A stretch of DNA of 64,000 bases from Monocercomonoides exilis (taxonomy: Eukaryota; Preaxostyla; Oxymonadida; Polymastigidae). This document shows positions 56,105 to 64,000 of the stretch, piece after piece. A program made the translations under genes and the position numbers. Location: NCBI GenBank assembly GCA_001643675.2, contig LSRY02000019.1, positions 124,001 through 188,000 of the forward strand, in the 5' to 3' direction. How positions within the stretch are numbered: the stretch's first letter is position 1; each line of letters opens with the position of its first letter. The notes under the pieces are model-generated. The model made no database searches. It saw only the letters and a list, made by a program, of their open reading frames with translations, and was not told the DNA's origin.

Positions 56105-59100
56105 ATAGTTATTGTATTACGATAAACAACAAGAAAAATTGTCAATTGTGATTTCTGCAAAGTGAAAAAGTCTCAGTAAATAATTTTAAACGTTTATGAC
56201 TTTCATCTACATATTTTCTCCACTTATAGTTATTCCACCTTCTGGTGAATTCGAGATTGTTGTGTCTTTCATCAAAACAGAACTTTTCACTACATCCACA
56301 AGAGATCCATCCCATCTGCAAATCTCTTCACCTCTTCCATTATTCTCATTCCCATGCTTTCCTTCTTTTTCATCTCCTTCCTCTCCATCAATCACACACA
56401 ATCTAACTCTCATATCTACACACTCACATATCCTCATCATCTTTCCTTTCTTGTTTGTGCTCCGACATTTCGCAAAGGAACAGTTCAGCACACTCAACCC
56501 CCTTTCAGCTCCATCCATCTTCATCACGCTTCCTCCAGAAGCCACTGAGATATTCTCAAACATCACTTCCTTCATCTCTGCCTTCGCTTTTCCCCCAACT
56601 CGCACAACTTCCCCCTCACACTCGATATTCGATATTCGTGTCTCAGCAATTGACACACCCAATTCTCCACAGAATGACAGAAGTGGCACAGATGAATGAA
56701 TTCCACTGAATGATGTTTCGCTCATCTTCAGCTCTCCTCTCTCCACATGAAGAATCATGCTCTTCATCACAAAATCCATTGCTGACGAGCTGAAAAAGCA
56801 ATCTGAAATCTCCAATCTCCCATCCTTTTCTTTCAAAGCACTCTCCTCAACCCCTTCAAATGCCTCTCCAAACACAAACAAACACTTCTCCATCACACTC
56901 TCATTCACAAACACAATCACAGCCCCTTCATTTCCCATCTCTTGAACAGTTGCATTGAAACGGATTGTTGCCTTCACCTTCTTCATTGGCTTCACACTCA
57001 CATCTCCCATCACACATTCTCCTCCAATGTCCCCTTCTCCATCAATAAAAATCACATTCATGATCCCCTTTTGAATGTGAGACACTCCATGGCTGATGCT
57101 TTTGCATGGATTCGTCTGCTCTCCACACTGTCTGATATCCCTCCCATTCGCTTCCACAAACACCTGCTGGCCATAATAGAATGTGACCAGCGGGATTAGA
57201 TCAATATCTCTTTTCTCTTCGTCGCTTCCACAAATCGAGTTGTTCGACTTCAGAGCATCCTGGCTGAAGTCCAGCGAGAACAGCTTCTCATTGATCTGCT
57301 TTTCAATCCACTTGCGCCGGATGAACACATCCTTCCCCACAAACGCATCATTCATTGTGAATCTGGTGCTCTCGATCAGTATTCCCAAAAATGGTGCATC
57401 TACTGTATCTGTCTGTGTTTCACCCAGGCCAGATGCATCAATCATCAGCCCTCCTCCTCTCCCCTTCACAATGGAACAAATGCACATCCCAAACTGACAG
57501 CCACTCACTCTCAACTCACTCCCTCTGCTCTTCAAACTCACTTTCATCCTTCCTCCCTCTTCGCTCCACTCACTCAGACACTTCGTCATCACACACCCTT
57601 CCACCAAGCATCTCATTTCACATTCAAATGAATAAGCACTCACAATTGCGGCTCTATTGTAATTGCATGTGATGTTTGTGAAAGATGAGCTGTTCACGCT
57701 CATCGATAGCATTCCATCTTCATCCACATTCACTTTGTTTTTCAACATTGTTGCTTCTTTCAATGATCTAACTGATAAGAGAGCGGATTCACTGATAGAT
57801 ATCAGACTTCTTCCAGAAACACTCGTGTAACTGATCGACAGATTCATCACATCTGCCACTTTCACATCTGAGGACAATTCCATAAATCCTTGCAACAAAT
57901 GGAATTCTTTCAGGGCACAGTCTTCGATCTCCACGCTTCCTCCATCCACTCTCACCAAACAGAAATTCGTTTCTTTTGAAGCATCCTCACTCACAAATGA
58001 GCAGCTTCTCACAGAAAGTGCCCCATCTCCTGACGACGATTTGATGAATGCCAGATGATGAACAAGCACATTCGGTAGAACAAATGAAACATTCACAAAT
58101 GAGAGGATCACTTCTGAAGCAACCATTGCCTCTCTATTTTCTCCATCTTTTTCCTTCTCTTCTTCAATCCTCAAAACTGTTCCATTTGTCTCTCCTTCAA
58201 TCTTCACAACTGGTGTATCTGATGATGATGATGATAAAAATGATATTGCTTTCTGAAGCAATCCTGATCCCACAATGTTGATGTGTGATTCCCCTTCTCC
58301 AAGTGAACCATATCTCAGAGAAAATAAGTGATCAACTGATGAACATGGAGCTTCTGAATACCCACAACCACTGAAGTCTCCTCCTTTCTCTCTCGAAACA
58401 AACCCATTCACACTCCAATTATCCCACAAATACACAACCAATGGAATCACATATCCATCCTCTCCTGTTGTCTTCCTCTCCCATCCACACAACTCATCCA
58501 ATGATCCCAACTCCCCTTCACTCATTTCCCATTTCAGGTGCTCCTTGTTCACAATCTCTATCAGATTCCATCCAGAAGCAAACACATTCTTCCCTTTCCA
58601 TGCATTGCACTCACTGAATGTCATGCTCTCCAATGAAAACGTTCCCATTTGATTGGCAAGTTCAGCAAACATCCCTCCTCCCATTCCTCTCCCTCCATTC
58701 TCAGCATCCTCTGATGGAACTTCACATTCTGACAAATTCACTCCACTCACTGTCAATATTCCTCCGCTTCCAACTGATATCATCATCCCTCCTCCTTTCA
58801 TTCCATTTCCACCTGAGCATGTTGATTAAAAATTGCTTTCTTCAATATCCACATTTCCACCTTCCTTCATTTCAACATTCAAACATCCCCTATCAACCCC
58901 TATCACTTCCACTCCACTCATTCTGCTGTTTGATATCTCCAATTCAACTCCACTTGTCATCATTATTGGCGATTTCTCATTCATCTTCTGTGTCACTCCA
59001 CTTTCCATCACAAATCCATCAACAACCAGATTCCCTCCTGCCATCTCAATGATGCTGTATCCTATCTTTCCATTTGTTAATGTCCCACTTTTAAATGAGA

Positions 59101-60510
59101 TTGAACAGTTCGTCACACTGAGTGTTGATGTTGAATGGATGAATGCACTTCTCCTTGAATTCAACTGACCTTTCACAGCAAATGAAAGTCTCCTCATTGT
59201 CAGCGAACTCGAACATCCAACAAGTCATTCTTGTGTGAATGATTTTTCATCATTCACTTCCACACTACCTCCAATCACATCCACAAATACACAATCAAAT
59301 CCATTGTTCACTCCAGCCTCTGAACGGAATGAGCATTCACTTATCACCAATTCTCCTCCTTTGTTTGAAATAATCGTTTTAGCTGAATTGTCAAATCCAG
59401 ATTTCAGTTGGAGTTGGATATTCGACAATTCTAGATGATCATCATTCACCATGTAATGGTCCAGCTGACTTCCAATTGCCTTTTCAAAATTCAATATCGC
59501 TTTCATATTCTCTTCTCCCATCTTTACACTCTTTTTGATCTGATAATTGAACATGTTGAATGAATCTCGAATAACAGTCGATCCATCAATCCGAATTGTT
59601 TTCATTCCACTTTCCTTTTCCGTGTTTTCCATCCATTTCTACATCGTTTGGCATGGTTCTTCCTCGCTTCTACATATCACAACATCAAATTCACTGTTAG
59701 AGTTAAATAAATCAAATTCAAACAATTCTTTTTTTAATGATAAAAAAAACCAAACTTTTATTTAGTACATGTTTTTATTTCTCAACATTGAGCTATTTTG
59801 TGTAAGTAATGTTTAATTTTGCAACATTGATTTATTTAAGCATGCCATGATCGAGCCTAATACAAAAAAATATTAATATACAAAAGAACAAGTAAATATT
59901 TGCAGGAAAATAGCAAAATAAATATTTATTTGATGAAAAGAACCATACAATACCTTTTGCGTTCCATTGCTACCAATTTTGAAATTTTAATCTTTCATCT
60001 TAACAACATGGAAGTGAAAATGCATGCGTTTGTGTCACTGATAATAAAAGCTGTTTTCAATATAAAACAAGTGCACATATAATAATATGTTAAATTTTAT
60101 ATATAAAAATGAAATGATGGCAAACTATTGAGTTCGATTTCATCTTAAACAGCATATTCAACTTTTCCAGACAAAAAAATTTTATTGTGGGTTAGATCAA
60201 AAATATTTAATAAAAAAATTTTTTATGATCATTATTGTTAATGATGAAAATTAACAAATAAAATATATTTATATTATAATAAAAACACATTGGACATGTA
60301 AAAATCACGTTTTCTTTACAATTTAAATATTTTTCAATGAAATTCATGTTTTTATGGGTCATTTTTCAAAAATCATTTTTTTCAACAAGAAAAATTTTTT
60401 TCAAAAAATCGGTCCATAAAAAGTTTTTAAATAATTATTATCTATTAATTTGTTATGATTTGAGGGTTTTAAAACGCAAATTGCAAAAGGAACGCGTTTG
60501 AACCTATGCC
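56105..60510 (-). repeat. Right 4.4-kb terminal inverted repeat of the Merlin element
   Basis: Reverse complement of 49742-54148; pairs by coordinate sum 110252 (outer part) or 110253 (inside the G-run indel). Confidence 0.92.
56207..59632 (-). pseudogene. Beta-helix surface-type protein gene, right arm copy (two nonsense codons, no frameshift)
   Basis: The same gene as in the left arm. The frame from ATG 59632 meets the same TGA and TAA, then stays open for 864 codons (58801-56207) to TAG, because the G-run here has four Gs. Both nonsense codons are shared by the arms, so they predate arm duplication or were spread by conversion. The 864-residue part keeps both PC-containing anchor motifs and the full run of beta-helix turns. 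If transcribed, that part might still make a protein from an internal Met, but no signal peptide is seen. Confidence 0.75.
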
Positions 60511-60518
60511 CGAATATT
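60511..60518. repeat. Right target-site duplication of the Merlin element (CGAATATT)
   Basis: Immediately follows the right terminal repeat; identical to 49734-49741. Confidence 0.9.
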
Positions 60519-60933
60519 ATCAATATCTTTTATTTTCACATTTTTTGATCCGCAGACATTTTTGCTTGTTTTTCATTCATTTTTCATCGCATATAATCAC
60601 AGTGTTGAAAATATATAATCACATTTTTTTTATGAATCATTTTTTCATTGAAAAATCGTCTTTTAGATCAAAATTTTCAAATTTTCACTTTTTCAAAATT
60701 AAGATGAAATAATTCTGAATAATATGTATTAATAATAAAAAATGTTTTCGAAAGTGAAAATAGCGTTTTAATGAAGTATTTTCAAAAATAAAAAATTTAA
60801 CCCAATATTTATTAATTTATTTATATATTTTTATTTTTATTTTCTGTGTAAAGCAGCATCAGATATTATCACAACCGGATGAAGTCACAAAAAGTTGAGT
60901 GAAATCCGATGTGATTATTTCCGGTTTAGACTG
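60511..60933. mobile_element. MITE family C, copy 2, main part
   Basis: Reverse-complement match to the 63357-63810 copy: shared ATGAATGAAAAACAAGCAAA-type interior, ATAATCAC motifs and the end CCGGTTTAGACTG. Its missing end lies at 49710-49741, on the other side of the Merlin insertion. Confidence 0.65.
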
Positions 60934-61374
60934 CACTGCTCCGTAATACTCTAAACCAACATTTAATTCTTTCTGAGTTTGTTTTATTTATTGAAACCAA
61001 AAACCATTATAAAAACTGCAAGAAACAAAACCTATTTGTAATGAAAAAGAGCATTAGATATTTTACGGAAAGAAGTTCACTTTTCAAGAAGCCAATGAAA
61101 TCTTGGGTATGAATAATTCTTTACCGAAACCATTTTTTGTATGTCAATATGAAACGACCTATCTCGGGATGAAACTATCTTTTCGTCATAACTTAGTCTT
61201 TTCGATTTATTCCAATATTGTTACAGAACTATTTTTTTCTTTCACGAAAGAAAATGCTTTTCTTAATGAACGGAACAAAAAACAAAACGACGGGATCAAT
61301 TTATTTTTCTGAATCGAAAATAATTCATGAAATATTACATCGTTTGTCGTTGAAATTAGAAATAAGAAGATATT

Positions 61375-61630
61375 GGTAATTATTTTTGAAATCATAAATT
61401 TTTTTGATGTGTTGATTTTTCAATTGTTGTTTGTCATTGAATAGAGATTTTGTATTTTTATGAATAATTTCATCAAAACCATTTCAAAAACAAATGAATA
61501 AGCTTATACTAGAATGAAGATATTCCTTATTAATGTTTTAACTTTCCAATGTTCTTTAGTTAATTTTCAAATGAAATTTTCGAACAGAAATTTTTGAAAG
61601 AAAAAATATGATTTCAAAAATAATCGCACA
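61375..61630. mobile_element. MITE, family A, copy 3
   Basis: Ends GGTAATTATTTTTGAAATCA and, inverted, GATTTCAAAAATAATCGCAC. It lies directly beside a family B copy. Confidence 0.45.
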
Positions 61631-61639
61631 TAATAAGTT

Positions 61640-61877
61640 TGATTATTTTTGAAAAGTCGCAAATGTTTAATTTTCAAGTAAATCAAAAATTTAATATTTT
61701 GCTAAATATTTTGTTAACACACATCTTTAATCACTAATACAAAATCTTTTTCTGGATGATGCTGTTTCGGACATTCCAAAGTAGGTTCGTGAGCGGAAAC
61801 AAAATTTTAAGCAAAATATGAAATTTTTGATTTATTTGAAAATTAAACATTTGCGACTTTTCAAAAAGAATTACCCA
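61640..61877. mobile_element. MITE, family B, copy 2
   Basis: Same inverted ends as the 48221 copy (AAAGTCGCAAATGTTTAATT, closing in GAATTACCCA) with a clearly related but diverged interior. Confidence 0.65.
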
Positions 61878-62019
61878 TATTATTAATTATTTATTGATAT
61901 TTATAATTTTAAAAAAAATTAAAGTCAAATCGAGGCATAAAAAAACCTGAAGAAGTAACCATAATCAGAAAAACCGAGCAAACAAATAATAAAAATGGAA
62001 AAAGAAAAATTAGTTATCT

Positions 62020-64000
62020 TCACTGCTTTTTTTCATTGGCGATGATTTCATCGGTTGAAAAATTTCGTTGTTTCGAATGTTCGTTGCACATGTTCTCTAT
62101 AAGTGAGGCACTTCTAATTCTTTTTATTCTTTCTCTGGAAAAAGCATTCGATTCTGACTTTTTTTCTTATAGCTTTTCTATCTCAAATTGATTCAAAAAA
62201 ATATATAGCTTCTCAAATAATCTATCATCTTCACACAAATCATATGCCTGAATATTTTGATTTCTCAGCCAAACTGCAATTTCGACATCTAACTTTGCAT
62301 CATCCAAATTATTTCTGTTCCTATTTGCACATTGCTTCCACTGCCTTTTAATTCTTCCGAAAAACCATCAACAGGAATCCGTTTCTTTGCCAATCTTTCA
62401 TTAAATGCAATTTCTTCTATCGTTTCAACATTTTTGATTGGTGTTATGACTTCAATTCTGTCAATAGCACCTTGATATCCTCTGTCTCCCATGACTTTCT
62501 AATGTTTAATTCCTTCATCCAACCCATATTTTTCTCTTTCGTATTCTGATATGGGGGAAAATACGGACTTTCAAGCTTTTTTTGCACAAAGCAAGAAAAA
62601 ATTGCTTCACTCATAACTTTATTTTTGTTTCTCAGATTTCAAAACAAATTTTATTTTCAAATCCGTAAACAGGCATCGTTGAAATTAAATCATCAAGTTT
62701 TCCAATATTTCACGAATGTCAAAAAATGGACACATTTTTATTGTGTTTTTTGATCTTAAAAAGTCAATGAAAAGTGCATTATTTTTTTCTGAAAATGCTT
62801 GAAGCAAAATATTTTTCCCCATATATGTAAATATTCTAACAACGGCTGCAAGTCTCGTTTGAACAATGAGAAATCATGGATGCGACACTCTACAACTTTC
62901 GAAGCAAACAATGCTTCAAAAGGATAGCAAGCAGCAACTGCAACCTGGATTTTTAATCCATAAACTTTCTTATGCCCATCGCAGAGCAACTTCTGATTTT
63001 CAATACTGCTAGCTTGGTTGTCTGTTCTTATTGACGTTGCATCTACAAGTAGTGCAAATGTACCAAAAGATTCGTCTGTATCAGAATATTTACGTCTTCT
63101 TTTCTCCATGTTCATTTTTAACAAAACTTTTTACAGGAGTGGATGCATATGAATTATTGCATCAGAAATTATGTGGCTGCTTCTGTAAAACAAAAGCCCA
63201 ATTCTTGTTTGTGTTGTTCCAGAAGACAGCCATTCGATGAAATAAAGTATTTTGTCAGTAAGCGATAAGGAACCTTTTGGTCCTTTTTTCGGAGTCTGGC
63301 TTGTTTCGTTTTCTTGTTCGCAAATGATGCTGAATATTTGTTTTTCAGTTTATTTATACAGTCTAAACCGGATATAATCACATCGGTTTTTGCACAACTT
63401 TTTGTGACTATATCCGATTGTGATTATACACGATGCTGTTTAACACAGGAAAAATTAAAAATAAATTTTTAAAATAATTAAAATTGGGTAGATTTTTTTA
63501 TTTTTGGAAATTCTTCACAAAAACACATTTTTCAATTAAAATAACAATTTTTTATGTTTGATTATGTTATTTTGACTTATTTAAACAAAATTTTGAAAAA
63601 GCGAAAAATCGGATTTTTTGATCAAAAAATCGATTTTTCATTGAAAAAATCACCCATAATAATAAAAACTGTGATTATATATTTGCAGCCCTGTGATTAT
63701 ATACGATGGAAAATGAATGAAAAACAAGCAAAAAATGTCGGTGCATGGAAAAATGTGACTATAGGCGAATGTGATTATATTCGACGTGATTATATCCGGT
63801 TTAGACTGTATCTATCAAATGATTTTTGTTTGCTTAAGTGATCAAATAGCTGTCCCTCTGGCTCAGGATCTGATAATTCTCTAATTTCAGTGTTCACAAT
63901 TTTCTTTTCAACGCTATCTTTATGTTAATCAGCTTTTCGAAAAGCCAAATCAAACGTGTCGTTTGTTTCTTTTCTGTAAACATCAGATCATTCAAAAAAA
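62020..64000 (-). pseudogene. IS5/Harbinger-type (DDE_Tnp_4-like) transposase, decayed and split by a MITE
   Basis: Reading from the right edge leftward: an N-terminal part (EIRELSDPEPEGQLFDHLS), then a 454-bp MITE, then a helix-turn-helix-like region (GSLSLTDKILYFIEWLSSGT), the first catalytic Asp in LLVDATSIRT, GHKKVYGLKIQVAV, the second Asp in MGDRGYQGAIDRI with ITPIK, and a VDGF-FGRIKRQWKQ block where the third acidic residue is Asp rather than the usual Glu. The first half (63811-64000 and 63356 to about 62817) is in one frame with three TAA codons. The second half has several one-base frameshifts, including a short T-run before FGRIK, plus TAG and TAA. Along the repaired frame I find five TAR and no TGA; it ends in TGA near 62020. 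It may extend past the window edge. Confidence 0.75.
63357..63810. mobile_element. MITE family C, intact copy 1 (Tc1/mariner-like, TA target duplication)
   Basis: A 450-bp element (63359-63808) with termini CAGTCTAAACCGGATATAAT and its complement, flanked by TA on both sides. It carries further internal repeats of the TGTGATTATAT motif and no transposase. It sits inside the decayed IS5-type transposase frame. CAGT ends plus TA duplications are typical of Tc1/mariner derivatives. Confidence 0.8.

Larger units (their letters stand above)
49742..60510. mobile_element. Merlin-type DNA transposon with 4.4-kb terminal inverted repeats carrying beta-helix genes
   Basis: The element is 10,769 bp. 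Its arms 49742-54148 and 56105-60510 are reverse complements almost throughout, starting with GGCATAGGTTCAAACGCG, and it is flanked by an exact 8-bp TSD. The unique 1956-bp centre holds one minus-strand transposase gene. Each arm carries the same beta-helix-type gene, pointing inward. The insertion splits an older MITE, which independently confirms both boundaries. Across the arms I found one substitution and one single-base indel. Confidence 0.88.

Noticed and set aside
49742-60510. The large palindrome as an assembly artefact
   Set aside because: Artefactual inverted duplications do not have an exact 8-bp duplication outside both ends, do not split a MITE cleanly, and would not differ by an indel and a substitution. 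Long reads should still confirm it.
1-64000. CRISPR arrays, tRNA or rRNA genes, bacterial operon signals
   Set aside because: No regularly spaced direct repeats, no tRNA cloverleaf with a GTTCRA box, and no rRNA-like segments were seen; the gene structure is eukaryotic.

Overview
This is nuclear DNA of an AT-rich, intron-bearing protist. The best guess is an oxymonad (Metamonada) close to Monocercomonoides. The guess rests on four things: large Ser-rich regulatory proteins, short spliceosomal introns (about 50-110 bp, donors mostly GTTTG or GTATG), beta-helix surface-type proteins with a C-x-x-x-x-x-PC-(K/S)-S signature, and standard-code stops (TAA, TAG and TGA all end host genes). The species call is inference; the sequence carries no rRNA or other marker gene.

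Left part, about 1-41 kb, is host genes. In order: a STE20-like pseudokinase running off the left edge (-); a giant intronless SRCAP/SWR1-type remodelling ATPase (-); a Ser-rich protein of unknown role (+); a coiled-coil/SPRY-like protein (+); a long acidic coiled-coil protein (-); a PINX1-like G-patch protein in five exons (-); an MRG15-type chromo-barrel protein fused to a huge Ser-rich tail (-); a secreted acidic/basic protein in three exons (+); an eight-exon coiled-coil protein (+); and a dipeptidyl-peptidase III of the M49 family in three exons (-). Several are chromatin or nuclear proteins, but nothing shows they act as one unit. A 24-26.6 kb gap holds a MITE and a near-perfect foldback element.

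Right part, about 41-64 kb, is a nest of DNA transposons. (1) A 6.8 kb hAT element (41218-48054) has matching terminal inverted repeats and an 8-bp target-site duplication (TSD), AATAGAAT. Its four-exon transposase is continuous only if four in-frame TAA/TAG codons are read as amino acids; it ends in TGA. (2) A 10.8 kb element (49742-60510) has an exact 8-bp TSD, CGAATATT. Its terminal inverted repeats are each 4.4 kb, almost identical, and each carries a beta-helix-type gene; the 2 kb centre encodes a Merlin/IS1016-like DDE transposase. It is inserted inside an older Tc1/mariner-like MITE. (3) A decayed IS5/Harbinger-type transposase (62020-64000) is itself split by another copy of that MITE. 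At least three MITE families fill the remaining space.

The two most unusual observations are the giant-TIR Merlin element with gene cargo in its repeats, and the signature of TAR (TAA/TAG) reassignment in two transposase genes next to host genes that plainly use the standard code.
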